Below, piece by piece: positions 13,282 through 24,220 of a DNA stretch of 64,000 nucleotides (positions are counted from its first letter, which is position 1; every line of letters begins with the position of its first letter). Position numbers and translations under genes: made by a program. The stretch spans positions 292,001-356,000 of the forward strand of contig JAFEUB010001064.1 of the NCBI GenBank assembly GCA_024529925.1. Direction: 5' to 3'. Under the pieces are notes generated by a model. That model did no database searches. It saw only the letters and a program-made list of their open reading frames with translations, and was not told the DNA's origin. Source of the DNA: Ophthalmolycus amberensis. Lineage: Eukaryota > Chordata > Actinopteri > Perciformes > Zoarcidae.

Positions 13282-16200
13282 AATGCAATAAAACATGTCT
13301 GGTAGTTTTATGCCCTGGACTACTTTTCAAGGAACTAAGAGGTTCCTTCAGCCCACTGGTGTCTGTGTTTCCATATGGTCTAAAGACAGTGGTCGTATTC
13401 CCGACCATGTAGAGAATCCTGTCAGAGCTCCTCACTCAGCCGCAACATCTCTACATCAGGAGTGATTCAGGGAAGGAAGGGACAGAAACCTTTCCCTCAC
13501 TGAGGAGGTGTGGCTGGCACGGTGATGGGTATGACACATTCTTTCAAAGAGCTGTGATTGGTTGATCCAAAAGATCTAATGAATGCACTCTTGGTGCTGA
13601 TGGGCCTAGAAAGGACAGAGAGATGGGTAGATCACAGAGACTAGTCTCTATTCAGACATGGTGGAGTTATGAAAACTATTTGATGTCTGTTGAATACATT
13701 GAAGCCATAGGCTTACTTTATATTAACTTCCATCAGTTTCAGTCACTAGAAGTAGCAGCATCAGCGATGCCATGCCTCTGTGCAGTGCAGCCGCCCCCTC
13801 ACAGTGTCACAGGATGAAGTGACCTGCTGTATACAGTGGTTTTAGTTGCCGTCTGTCTTTGCAGAGCTGGTAAGAAGAACAAAGCGCTGGGTGCTCTTCA
13901 TATCAACGGCTGTGGTAACAGTCCTGAGGACTCAGCGCTGCGCTCACCGCTACTGTCTGCCCGAACGCCCGTCCCAGCCTCAGCCCCCTACATGATGCCT
14001 GCCACCCCCACCCTGCTGGACAGTGAGTCCTCATCACAGATACTGGCCTAGAGTCCTGCTCCCTTGTCCTTCTATGATTCTGTGATTCTGTTTCGTTTTC
14101 CTATCATCTCTTTTTGTGTTTTTGACATACATCGCTGTAATGTTCTTTACAGATGTGACCATGCACAGGAGTTCCCCTCAGACAATGAGGAGAGACATTG
14201 GCCTGGCTGTAACACACAGGTCAGTTACTGTCAACTCTATACACCTCCACCTTGCAGCAGAAAAAGTCAGATCGTTGCATTCCTATTTTTAATTGCAAAC
14301 TTATTTGGGGTTTAGCTTAAAAAGCGAATTGAGCTTTTATGGGATGTTTGGGTTCAAAGTCTGCCCATTTTATTGAATCATTACCTACATCTTCCATCAC
14401 CTGTGCAGATCATTTGCTTCTAACGCTAAATGTTTGTTTCTATCTGTATATGACAAAGTTACCCCATTATTTACATTTTAGTCATAATATTTCCTGTAAC
14501 TTCCCATGGAAAGTTTCCATCTTGAATATTCCCAGAATTTTGCAACCGTTCTTAAGAGATGAGGTCACATCTATGGAGCCTACTCATGCAGGCGCGTGGC
14601 CCTGACTACGCTGTAGCTGCACATCCTCCAAACACATTGGGGCTGCAGCGACTGACACCAAGCCAAGACAAGAATTATGACTGTGTGCTTTTGTAGTTGC
14701 AGACGACAGTGTTGATAGTGAAAACAACATTAAGGGGCTTTATAAAGGAAAGAATTCTGAACTTTTCATTCACACACATCTAACAAAGCCATGTCCACTG
14801 CAACCCTTCGTCACAGAGAATGTAAAATGTAAATGAACACCTCTGCCATTGTAAAGTCATGTACAGTACATGCGTTGCTGTGGCGATATAAGTATAACTT
14901 TAGTTTTAGTATTGCACCATGATGTTGAAGGAGCAATAAGAGTCAGATTATTTGAAAGGCCTTTCAGTGCTTAATATGGGTCCAGCTCCAAAAACACTGG
15001 ATCCAAAACATTCCTTCAACACCATGAGGGGCTTCACTTCCTGTTGCTTTCTGTTGTTAATGTGGAGTCTCCAGTCCCCAACCATAACCCTGCATTCAAT
15101 ACTACAGTCACTGAATGTAGGGGCTGACTGGCATGAGGTGAATTCATCTCAACGGCATTGTGATAAAGAAATGTTTTTTCTTCCTTTTGTAGGTTTTCAA
15201 CCAAGTCCTGGCTCTCCCAGACGTGCCAAGTGTGTCGCAGGAGCATGATGTTTGGTGTCAAGTGCAAACACTGCAAGTAAGAGAGTGTAAATATAAGCTT
15301 CCTGCTCTGTTTGATTATACTACCACCTGTTACGGTTATCATCTGTTTTATCTATCTGTTCACAGGTTAAAGTGCCACAACAAATGTACCACAGATGCTC
15401 CCTCATGTCGGATATCATTTCTCACATGTAAGCACTTTTTTACACTTTACCTTTTTTTAAATTGAATTGCCGGATAAATACCTTACGATTGTTGCTCATG
15501 CTCTGGTGATTTACTGCAGCTCATAACATGTCAGCTCATAACATCTCAGGACAAGTGCATAAAGGAAGTCAGCTGTGTCTCCAGACCATCTGGTGATGTG
15601 TGTGGGTGTGGGGCTGTTTACTGTGGTGGCAGTCCAGAGTCCAGCTGAAGTGAACGTTTCCACTGAGGGAAAGCACAAATGTCTGGGTCCATCTCAAGAG
15701 GAGTGACAGAGAAATTGAAATGTTTCCAATAAAAACATGACATCATGCTGACAGCGGCTCAGAACTAGATGTTTTTTAATGATTTATTCTATTCTGACCT
15801 GATTACACAGGGGACAGTACAGAGCTGTGATGAAATGAGAGGAGAGATGAGGAATAACATATAACAAAGGTGCCTGCTGGACTGGAACTAGTAACTTCAT
15901 AGTCCGCATCTTAAAGCCCAGGAACACCAGGACGCCCTGATCTTTCTTTACCAACCTAAAAGACAGAGCGTGCCTCTTTGCCCCAAGCAGTGAGTGACTA
16001 CAGAGCAGGGATCTGAGCTCCACCAATGAGCTGGTTCTGTTTAACTTTGGGCCCTGAGCTCCACCAATGAGCTGGTTCTGTTTAACTTTGGGCCCTGAGC
16101 TCCACCAATGAGCTGGTTCTGTTTAACTTTGGGCCCTGAGCTCCACCAATGAGCTGGTTCTGTTTAACTTTGGCCCTGAGCTCCACCAATGAGCTGGTTC

Positions 16201-17166
16201 TGTTTAACTGTTGCCTGTCATGCACCATGTTATTGTTAACTGACAAGTAGAGCAAGATCATAACAACATGAGTTACTTCTGGATCCTTCTCGCAGTGTTT
16301 GTCCAAGTCTTGGGGTGTGTTGGTCCATGCTTGTTGTCAGGCTGTGTCATGCTGCTGAGTGTCGACGAGGATCCAGGGACTCTTTCGAGGTGCATTAGGT
16401 CTCGCTGCTCTGTTTCCATCACAGAAGCTTTTGTAGTCGACGTAGTTACTGTAGGAGTTGTAGAGTCTGCCATGCGGTTGTTCTGTGTTGCTCTGTGTAC
16501 AATGATTCAGCTCAAACAGAAAGTGCACTGATTTGACCCAAAAACTGCTTCTGGACTGATGACTGGAACCCCCTGTGTTAAGGTATGAAGTAGTATGAAG
16601 TAGTATGAAGTAGTATGAAGTAGTATGAAGTAGTATGAAGTAGTATGAAGTAGTATGAAGTAGTATGAACAGACAGTGATTCTGTGCCGAGCTGCTGCGG
16701 TGAGAAAGTAAGAAAAAGGAAATGTTGTTTTTGTCACACTGCTGAAACCTCACATTAGTTTCCTGTACACTGTGGGATGTATTATTGCACAAAAGCACAT
16801 TAGGGAGGGATCTTATAAAAGCCAGTATGAACTGGATGAATGATTACAGGTAGTTACTACTGTTCTGTTGAAAATGTGTGAACTAATCTGTTCTGATATA
16901 TTGTGATGTAAAATGAGCTGATGCTTGACTGTGTTTGTAGTGCCAAGGATGCGGAGGGCAGAATCAGTGCCATCAGATATCAATAATCGGATTGATCACA
17001 CAGCAGAGATCCCACTGCAATTTGGCACTTTACCAAAAGCAATAACCAAAAGGGTAAGTACAGCTCTCTCTTTCATTACAATGCTTGGTATTCTGTTCTG
17101 GACTGCTGTTGCTGACTTTATCCCAGAGGTAAGATTAGAAATGTAGTGTAAATGTTGGAGACTCCT

Positions 17167-17207
<41 letters not shown>

Positions 17208-20200
17208 CAGGAGCCTCCCCCCAGTTTGAACCAGCTGGACTCCAGCAGTAACCCGTCATCATCCACCTCCTCCACACCTTCGTCTCCTGCACATTTCCAG
17301 CAGAATAACCCAACGAGTGTCAGCGCCACACCCCCGACCAACCCGTCGCCGCAGGGCTCCAGGGACAGCCGCTTCCACTTCCCAGGTCAGCCTCCTGCCC
17401 CTGGAATCTCTCACACACACACCAATGGGCGACTGTGGCTAAGTGGAGAGCAGGGCCGTCCAATCAAAGGATCGGCGGTTCGATCCCCGGTTCCGGTTCC
17501 GGCTGCACTAGTCGCATGTCCTTGAGCAAGACACTTAACCCCTAAATGTCTCCCGTAGCTGTGCCTACGGTGTGTGTGTAATCTGAATTGTAAGTGGCTT
17601 TGCTAAATGACTGTACTGTAATGTAAAGTGAGCACGGTTTGGGTGTTAAAATGCACTCATTGTCCAGTATCTGCCGAGAGATATTTACGATGCTCCGTCT
17701 CATTGATATCCATGTGGTGGATCACTTCTCATTCGTAGAATGCAGTAACACAGCATCACACATAGAGCACAGCACAAACTGCAGCCTCCATAAGGACCAC
17801 ACGTTGAATCAACACCTCGAAAACATTGTACCCTCCATGAAGGTTGATGGATTCGACTGCATTACTTTTAAATAGTTGACAATTGTCTGTATTTTAATGC
17901 ATTTTGGCAAGAAAATGTTCAATGTGTGTAAGAAATGTACAAATTTGCCAAAAACCAAAGTGTACGAGGTCGACCGGCTAATGTGAACATGTGAGGTTAT
18001 TTGAGCAGTATTGGGTTTTTTAGTTTCTTCTTTAAGTCAAAGTACTGTAATCTATGCTGATATTTAGTATTTTTTCAGCAATTGACTATTTTCAGGCTGA
18101 AAAAGGAAACAGAAACAGAAACAAAAGACTATTAGGACCATTAGGAACATTGAAGTGACATCATCCGTCCAGAGAAGCTCACACATTTCAAGCTGGGAGA
18201 TTGACGAGCAACAAGTTCACAGCGTTCCACGAGCTCTCTTAGCTGCTGTAGTCAAATTAGAACAAACAAATAACTCTGTTACATGGTACTATCATAAAAG
18301 CATAAGCAAAGAAGCTGTCATGAAAGCACCTTTTGCGATTCTTCTCTTTCAAGCTCTTTGTGTTTTGTGCTGTCTGCTGTCATGGCACGTTTTTTAAAAG
18401 AGGTGACTGCTGGCGCTGCATTTGCTCTTGTGTTGGACCGATCACTGTACACTTCCATCTCTCACGGTTCCTCTTGTGCTGAGAGAGTCCTCTGAAACAG
18501 GAGCTAAAAAGGCCCTCAAACCTACCAGAACAACAATGTTCTTCGAACTATGAATAGTTTGAAAAGGCCTCCAGCCCTCAGCGGCTCTGGAGGAGCGTTA
18601 TCTTTCTGAAAACAGGAAATAACTCTCAAGCCTGCATTTCAAACTAGAGGCATTGAGTTTGAAAGATGTAGACGTTTACCAGGCAGTGCTATAATGCGTG
18701 TGGTTGCATTATGGGAAATGTAGGATCCAGTGTTTTTGGAGGTGACTCGTACTTGGGACTAAACGTCAGGAGTTACGTGCTTTGATCTGAACTGTTCTTT
18801 TTTATAGTTCATGTTTACATATTTCACTGTTTGTGTTGTTGACAGTGAAGCTGGTATTGATGACTCATAAACACTACGAGTTAACCAGTAGTCATTCTCA
18901 AGATACTACTCTGTAGTCATAAAGTCATTACTGTATGACTGCAAAGTAGTATGAAAAAGCAGCAGCACTGTGTGTTTCCATGAGGCTCACAGAGACGGTC
19001 CTGACACACTGAGCCACCAACGCAAAGGATTCACACTTCATCACTCTGCCCACTGTTTTTGCATTTAACTTTTATTTAACTAGATAGAATCCATTGAGAT
19101 AAAATCTCTTTTGTGATCTGGCCAAGAAGGCTGCACAGTCAAACATCGAGTGCTCAACTCGACACACAACAAAACAAAAAGAAAGCAGCAGATGACGGAG
19201 TAAAACGTCCACACATCAACAGAAGACGCCGAGCAGACACAGACACACACGAAGGCGTGGCAAAAGTTGCAAGTGGTTCAATTGATTGTTTATTGTTTAT
19301 TGTTATAAGTGGTTAAAACTTCTGATAACTGATAACATGGTCTGTTCTGATTTCATAAAGTAACATGTATTGATACTGTGCACAGTGCAGGATTCTGAAG
19401 TTGTCTTTTGCAACAGATGTTCCTGCTTCCACATGTTCTGCTGTTCAACATTGTGGCAGCAACAATGAGTCTGGGTAAGAGAAAGCAACATAGGTTCCAT
19501 ATTGGCTGATATTAGCCAATCACATTTCATATACGTCGGCTGATCAGTAACAAGAAATGTCAGCACAGATATGTTTCGGATAAATAAGTTCATTCAGAGA
19601 CAATGTCTCCAGTCGTGTCCCACAGAGAGCACGGAGCACTTTATTACTACTCACATCTCAGTCTCGGATGTGAAGAATCCTTATTGTTGTGCTTCTTGTT
19701 GATGTTAAAAAAGTAAAATGAGTCTGTATATCCATATCACATTAAGATGTCAATAGGCCGGTATGTACAGAGCTTAACATCCCTACCAAGGATGTAGTCG
19801 GTTGCTAATTCTTGTTTCTTCTCTCAGAGCGTCCACTGAAACACAGCTAATGACAGCCGAGCAAGGAGGGGTGAGTCCTGACACTCCTTTCAGTTCCTCT
19901 TTCTGGTGACCAAAGGAAGTGTCACCGTAGGAGAGCAGAGCAGAGCCAACTAGTGGGGCACGCTCACATGCACTAACATGGCCCTGAGGTGCAACAGCCT
20001 CTGTGAAGAGGACCTGCACCCTAAACCTTCATTCTTAGTTTATACATTCAAAAACATAGCTGAATATTGTATTCGACTAAAATGTATTTAAAAATGTGGT
20101 AAATGAACAATAACACCAAAGGATTCTGGTAGTTGACTCAGTATCCTGTTCCATGTTCACTGCTCTCGTTCATGTGTTTCAGGAGGAGGACTCCCCAGCA

Positions 20201-22632
20201 GAGGATGAGGAGGCAGCTGAGCAGTGCACCAGAGAACAGAGCCTTTCCACTGACGCGTGTGATGAGGACGGGCTGGAAGACCTGCCTGTTTCCATACGCC
20301 GTCGGGGGGCCGTCGGACGCTGGAGGGGCCCCATCCGCCGTAAGGCCAGCCAGACCAGCGTCTACCTGCAGGAGTGGGACATCCCATATGAGCAGCTGCA
20401 GCTGGGAGAGCTGATTGGCAAGGTGAAGACAGACATGTACTATAGACACACTCAATCTTAGAATACAGCATACAATAGCATCATCTGACACAATGGATTG
20501 TGTGATGGTCCAGGGGCGCTGGGGGAAGGTGCATAAGGGCCGCTGGCACGGTGAGGTGGCCATTCGCCTGCTGGAGATTGACGGCAACAACCAGGATCAC
20601 CTGAAGCTCTTCAAGAAGGAGGTGATGAACTACAGGCAGACCAGGCACGAGAACATTATTCTGTTCATGGGCGCCTGCTTGGCCCCGCCACACCTCGCCA
20701 TCATCACCAGGTACAGCTGCATGACTCGGCAGGTCTCACTTCTGCTCTTCGTCCCTGTTTCCAGCACACTTGCTGATATAAACTACCGGTATGGTGATAC
20801 TTTCACATGTGATATGTGGTTTTGCTGTGTATATTTGTTGATTTGAATTTGGTTTTAGTTCCAATGTGGCATGTGTTTTCTCTGCAGTTTCTGTAAAGGT
20901 GTGACTTTGTACTCTGTTGTAAGAGAAAGAGGTCACATGCTCGACATCAATAAAATCAGACAGATTGCACAGGACATTGTAAAGGTAAGCGACCCTGTGA
21001 TCCGTGTGAGATTGAACTAGTACAAAAAGCTTAACTTAATCATTTCAATACCAATCATATGATCATTTCTGATAATCCATGAAGCTAAAGATCACATAAT
21101 CATTAAATCCTTATTTCAGTCAGATGAGGTACAGTGGCTTGTAAAAGGATCCAACCCTTTCAAAAGTAATCCGATTTGTCTGAATTACAACGATACACTG
21201 AAAATGTAATGTTTGCATTCACCCATGCTCTGGAAGCTCCACGTTAACACAGATGAGAAAATAATGCTTAATTTCTTAAATATATATGTATTAATTATTA
21301 CTTATTAGTATCACTGGTCAGACTGTGAATCTGAGAGGAAATGTGAAAATGAAGACCAATGTTAGAAGAAGAACGTCAGAGATGAATAGTTTGAATTCAC
21401 TCATCTTCCACTCTTATGCAGGGAATGGGTTATCTGCATGCCAAAAGCATCATTCACAAGGATCTGAAGTCTAACAACGTGTTCTATGACACCAACAAGG
21501 TGGTCATCACAGACTTTGGCCTGTTTGGGATGGCTGGAGTGGTACAGGAAGGCAGGTAGGAGTGAAGTCTCTCTATCGAAATGATCTGTACCTCCTCTGG
21601 TAAGCCAAGGTTACTGTCTTCATCCGAGTGTGTGTGTGTGTGTGTGTGTGTGTGTTTAGAAGGAAGAACATGTTGCGGATACCTCGGGGCTGGATCGACT
21701 ACCTGGCTCCAGAGATTGTTCGAAAAATGAGTCCAGAGGTGGATGAGGATCAGCTGCCTTTCTCCAAAGCTGCTGACGTTTATGCATTTGGGTATTGATT
21801 GATTGATTGATTGGAATTAAACGGCCTCCTCAGGTTTATCAGCAGCACTAATTGTATGCTATATTCTGAAGTTCATTTGACATTTAAACTAATGTTTTTC
21901 ATTATCAAAGAGAGTATCTTTTGCTGCACTTACATATTCTTTGGTGCTCAGTCATTTCCTCAGTTAGTGTGTTGATGTTTGAGTCCCTCAAAGTTTACTG
22001 CTCACAGCTAGTGCACCACTTCTTTTTGTGTTACCTTACAAGCTCCAACATTTTCTTCATACACCAGACTGTGGCATACTTGCTAGGTGGTTTCGCTGTC
22101 ACCACATTTTTCCTGATCAGATTTTTCCGATGTGTCCTTTTTTAGCACAATCTGGTATGAGCTGCAGGTCGGAGACTGGCCAATGACCAACCTGCCTGCG
22201 GAGACTAAAATCTGGCTAGTGGGCAGCAATGTGGGCATTAAGAAGGTGCTGGCAGAAGCCAACCTGGGCAAGGAGGTGACGGTGAGTCTGTCACATAGAA
22301 GGTAGAAGGACAATCCTAATTTGATCAGAGGACAGCGGTCTGTGTGGAGCTGAGATGGGACCAGCAGGAGTGTGAGAGGCAGACACACTCGTCTGTTAGC
22401 ATTAATGTCTGCGTAATAAAACAACGATACCACATTAGACAGGAACCCTTTTAGTGAAATGAAAACAACAGCAATCCTCCTTCCATCTCAACAGGATATC
22501 CTGTCCGCCTGCTGGTCCTCTGAAGCCGATAACAGGCCCACCTTCACCCCGCTGGCAGGCATGCTGGAGAGGCTGCCCAAACTCAACCGCAGGCTGTCTC
22601 ACCCCGGACACTTCTGGAAGACAACTGAGTAG
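11678..22632 (+). CDS. ksr1: Kinase suppressor of Ras 1, C-terminal 768 codons (16 exons)
   Basis: Scaffold for RAF, MEK and ERK at the plasma membrane. Exon-intron reading gives 16 exons totalling 2307 nt with consistent phases: 11678-11825, 12582-12966, 13865-14022, 14153-14219, 15193-15276, 15366-15427, 16941-17053, 17211-17385, 19830-19870, 20183-20422, 20514-20710, 20888-20984, 21422-21555, 21660-21791, 22146-22281, 22495-22632. In order the protein shows the end of the SAM-like region, a Ser/Pro-rich part with TPPPPSRK and RSKSQES, a C1 zinc finger (about residues 248-300), RRAESVPS (14-3-3-type site), FHFP (ERK docking), an acidic part, and the kinase-like domain. The kinase keeps HKDLKSNN, DFG and APE but has VAIR instead of VAIK, as in other KSR1 proteins. 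LLEIDGNNQDHLKLFKKEV and neighbouring galectin-9 favour KSR1 over KSR2. N-terminal exons are outside; which teleost duplicate (a or b) is unknown. Confidence 0.93.
12582..12966 (+). CDS. ksr1: ksr1 exon: Ser/Pro-rich region
   Basis: Acceptor after 'gactcgag' at 12581 fits phase 1 exactly: the joined codon gives Gly, then DSRPDSGSCSSESRQD. The donor is GTGGGT at 12967. The exon contains GRSISISVVP, TPPPPSRKLLQLLP and TRSKSQESQLANRIEEP, the conserved KSR proline-rich region with an RSxSxES 14-3-3-type site. The non-CAG acceptor is slightly unusual, but the phase match and the protein similarity support it. Confidence 0.85.
13247..13279. repeat. CA microsatellite in a ksr1 intron
   Basis: About 16 CA units between two ksr1 exons. 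Confidence 0.9.
13865..14022 (+). CDS. ksr1: ksr1 exon: variable linker before the C1 domain
   Basis: Acceptor 'gtctttgcag', donor GTGAGT. Encodes AGKKNKALGALHINGCGNSP and a Ser/Pro-rich tail ending MMPATPTLLD. Phases (2 in, 1 out) fit both neighbours. It has less similarity to mammalian KSR1 than the flanking exons, so it could be alternatively used. Confidence 0.75.
14153..14219 (+). CDS. ksr1: ksr1 exon: start of C1 region
   Basis: Acceptor 'ttctttacag', donor GTCAGT. Encodes HRSSPQTMRRDIGLAVTH and the first two bases of Arg, matching the very conserved KSR1 stretch before the C1 finger. The His of VTH is the first zinc ligand expected for this C1 domain. Confidence 0.85.
15193..15276 (+). 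CDS. ksr1: ksr1 exon: C1 zinc finger, first half
   Basis: Acceptor 'ttccttttgtag', donor GTAAGA. Encodes FSTKSWLSQTCQVCRR then SMMFGVKCKHC, the CxxC and CxxC halves of the atypical KSR C1 domain. This finger binds lipids and helps bring KSR1 to the membrane; in KSR it lacks phorbol-ester binding. Confidence 0.9.
15366..15427 (+). CDS. ksr1: ksr1 exon: C1 zinc finger, second half
   Basis: Acceptor 'ctgttcacag', donor GTAAGC. Encodes LKCHNKCTTDAPSCRISFLT, giving the remaining His and Cys zinc ligands (CHxxC, then C after seven residues). Confidence 0.9.
16021..16209. repeat. Minisatellite, about 42-bp unit, 4-5 copies
   Basis: Tandem copies of a unit with 'gctccaccaatgagctggtt' followed by 'ctgtttaactttgggcc'. 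Copies are nearly identical, with small losses in the last ones. It lies in a ksr1 intron about 0.7 kb before the exon at 16941. Confidence 0.92.
16583..16670. repeat. 10-bp tandem repeat, about 9 copies
   Basis: Perfect 'agtatgaagt' decamers in the same ksr1 intron as the 42-bp minisatellite. Minus-strand frames across it give repeated LLHTTSYYFI, an artefact. Confidence 0.95.
16941..17053 (+). CDS. ksr1: ksr1 exon: RRAESVPS 14-3-3 site region
   Basis: Acceptor 'gtgtttgtag', donor GTAAGT. Encodes PRMRRAESVPSDINNRID and LQFGTLPKAITKR. The Ser in ESVPS corresponds to the mammalian KSR1 site that is phosphorylated by C-TAK1 and bound by 14-3-3 to hold KSR1 in the cytosol. Confidence 0.9.
17172..17203. 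repeat. GT microsatellite next to a ksr1 acceptor
   Basis: A GT run ending six bases before the AG that opens the FxFP exon. Length variation here could modulate splicing. Confidence 0.9.
17211..17385 (+). CDS. ksr1: ksr1 exon: Ser/Thr-rich region with FxFP ERK-docking motif
   Basis: The acceptor 'tgttttccag' directly follows a GT microsatellite that fills the polypyrimidine region. The donor is GTCAGC. Encodes LNQLDSSSNPSSSTSSTPSS and later NPSPQGSRDSRFHFP; FHFP is the FxFP-type ERK-docking motif of KSR1. Ends in phase 1. Confidence 0.9.
17429..17640 (+). repeat. tRNA-headed fish SINE, copy 2
   Basis: 'gactgtggctaagtggagag', 'ggcggttcgatccccgg', 'ccttgagcaagacacttaac' and 'ctcccgtagctgtgcctacg' follow the same order as the copies at 6383 and 48975. 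It ends near 'tgactgtactgtaatgtaaa', so its tail is shortened. Lies in the large intron after the FxFP exon. Confidence 0.8.
19830..19870 (+). CDS. ksr1: ksr1 short exon after FxFP (CA4 part)
   Basis: A 41-nt exon inferred from phase. The preceding exon ends in phase 1 and the next starts in phase 0, so a 3n+2 exon is needed. 'cttctctcagag' followed by this segment and GTGAGT meets that, encoding (A)STETQLMTAEQGG just before EEDSPAEDEE. Using the upstream AG two bases earlier gives a stop within eight codons. An additional 3n exon in the 2.4-kb intron before it cannot be excluded. Confidence 0.55.
20183..20422 (+). CDS. ksr1: ksr1 exon: acidic region and start of kinase domain
   Basis: Acceptor 'catgtgtttcag', donor GTGAAG. 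Encodes an acidic stretch (EEDSPAEDEEAAEQ), then GRWRGPIRRKASQTSVYLQE and WDIPYEQLQLGELIGK. The last part is the first strand of the kinase domain leading into the glycine loop. Confidence 0.92.
20514..20710 (+). CDS. ksr1: ksr1 exon: glycine loop, VAIR and helix C
   Basis: Acceptor 'gtgatggtccag', donor GTACAG. Encodes GRWGKVHKGRWHGEVAIRLL, then FKKEVMNYRQTRHEN and FMGACLAPPHLAIIT. The usual ATP-binding Lys of VAIK is Arg (VAIR), the known KSR1 substitution that weakens or removes catalytic activity. Confidence 0.95.
20888..20984 (+). CDS. ksr1: ksr1 exon: hinge and helix D/E region
   Basis: Acceptor 'gttttctctgcag', donor GTAAGC. Encodes FCKGVTLYSVVRERGHMLDI and NKIRQIAQDIVK, matching KSR kinase lobe residues around the hinge. 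Confidence 0.93.
21130..21240. repeat. Possible DNA-transposon end fragment
   Basis: 'tacagtggcttgtaaaagg' and the following wording resemble the terminus of a common fish DNA transposon. No second end or target duplication was found. Confidence 0.3.
21422..21555 (+). CDS. ksr1: ksr1 exon: catalytic loop and DFG
   Basis: Acceptor 'ctcttatgcag', donor GTAGGA. Encodes GMGYLHAKSIIHKDLKSNNV, then VVITDFGLFGMAGVVQEGR. HKD replaces the HRD of active kinases, as in other KSR proteins, while DFG is kept. Confidence 0.95.
21628..21656. repeat. GT microsatellite next to a ksr1 acceptor
   Basis: A GT tract directly before the acceptor of the exon at 21660. Confidence 0.9.
21660..21791 (+). CDS. ksr1: ksr1 exon: activation segment and APE motif
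   Basis: The acceptor 'gtgtgtttag' ends a GT microsatellite; the donor is GTATTG. Encodes GWIDYLAPEIVRKMSPEVDE and DQLPFSKAADVYAFG. Two ksr1 acceptors in this window sit against GT tracts, which may affect splicing efficiency. Confidence 0.93.
22146..22281 (+). CDS. ksr1: ksr1 exon: C-lobe
   Basis: Acceptor 'gtccttttttag', donor GTGAGT. Encodes TIWYELQVGDWPMTNLPAET and IKKVLAEANLGKEVT, the C-lobe helices of the KSR kinase-like domain. Confidence 0.93.
22495..22632 (+). CDS. ksr1: ksr1 terminal coding exon
   Basis: Acceptor 'catctcaacag'. Encodes DILSACWSSEADNRPTF, then MLERLPKLNRRLSHPGHFWK and TTE before TAG at 22630-22632. LSHPGHFWK is the characteristic KSR C-terminus. A GTAGGT overlapping the stop could act as an alternative donor to a longer tail, as in one mammalian isoform; no downstream tail exon was identified. 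Confidence 0.94.
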   Translation, partial: DILSACWSSEADNRPTFTPLAGMLERLPKLNRRLSHPGHFWKTTE

Positions 22633-24220
22633 GTACCATAGATCATGACCCAGGGTGGACCAGCCGACAACATCATTTACACCAGCATTCAAGAAGGGAG
22701 TCTTCACCATTTCATTTAGTCATCGTCGTCATCATCATTTTAATATCATGTAAGCAGAAATGAGATGCAACACACCATCAATCAAATGGAAAATGTTGTA
22801 AATAAGATTTTGTAAAGAAATGTGAACATGTTGAAGCTGTCCTGCTGAGTATCAACTAATATAAAGGAGCTTTTGTAACGTGACTGCTCTGTTGTATTTT
22901 GAGGAAAGTTTGACATGTTGCTGTGCCTGTGGGTGGAGTTGTTGCTCCTTTATGCTTCCTTCATCTTGTTTTCCAGACACTTAATGATGTTTGTCAGTCA
23001 GCAGTATTCCGTCTCTTCACCTCTCCTTCTTTCTCCTGTCTCTGTGCTTTCCTCTCCTCCGGGTGCTGACTGAGCCCCTGATCCACCTCTGCCTGTTCCT
23101 GTTGTGTCTGATCTCCACGCTCTCCCTTCCATCCCACATTGTCCCCTCTGTCCGTGCCTCTGATGCCCTGTCTCTTTATCTTCTCCCTTGTTTTCCACCA
23201 CTCCCTATTTCTGTCTCCTCACTCCGTTCTTCTCCTGGTAAAGGCTGTGGGATCATCATCATCACTGCCTGAGAGATCTCTGCCATCAGCGTCTGCATGC
23301 ACACTGTCCATACATGTACAGCAGCTGAGAGGCCACGGTGCCTCAGAAAACTGATAACTTAATATTGGCTTGAGGAAATATTGACAATATCAACTAAATA
23401 TCTTCTTTGAAATTAAATATCATTTCAATTTCAAAGAGGATTTTTCAGAGCTCTTGTCGGGCGACATCCTTCCCATTTCACCTGATGTTAGGCCTGCCTG
23501 TCACAATAGCTCCTTTAGTTGTCCCAGATATAGAGCCAACAGGAAGTTAGCATCGTACTGGTTCCCTCCACACAAATTCAAACCGATTTTTCCATTGGAT
23601 TTAGGATTATGGAGACTTGTGATCTGTATCTTTCTTGATTTTGTTGTCTTGATTCTGAATACAGAGTCAAATCTGATGAATTCTCAGTAACACGAGTTCT
23701 GTATGCAGAGCTTGTGGACTGTGACGGGTGTGTCAGGTCAACTGAGAGGATGTAGGATCCTGTTAAGCGCTAAGACAAGCAAGGGGTCATGTGACAGGAA
23801 TAGAGGCGAGACATCCGTAGGCTACTTCTCTGTTCTCTTTCTACCAACTCTGACACTTTTCATGATCTGAAAATCACATTAGCTGCTATTGAAACAACAT
23901 ATTTGTCTTTGTCTCTACTTTGTTTTTACATTTCAAGCTTTTTGTATGTGTGCAAACTGGTTTCTCCTACGTTCGAACTGCTTTCCATAAATGACAATCT
24001 GTATATCTATCTGCATGTGAGTGGACACTGATTCATCCTCGGTGCAGGAAGGCTGCTGCTTCAGCTTTCATGGGAACTAGTTCCTATGAAAGCTGTTGAC
24101 TTGGAGGTGTGTGGATGATCCAGAGTGACCACGATACTTTTGCTATGAATTCAAATTGCTGTTCAATTTTTAGCCACACTAAACACACACGCCCCAGGAA
24201 TGGCAGTGTTGTGTGGTCGT

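Noticed and set aside
16507..16798. Minus-strand frames with repeated YYFILLHTTS
   Set aside because: Produced by the perfect 10-bp tandem repeat; no start context or homology.
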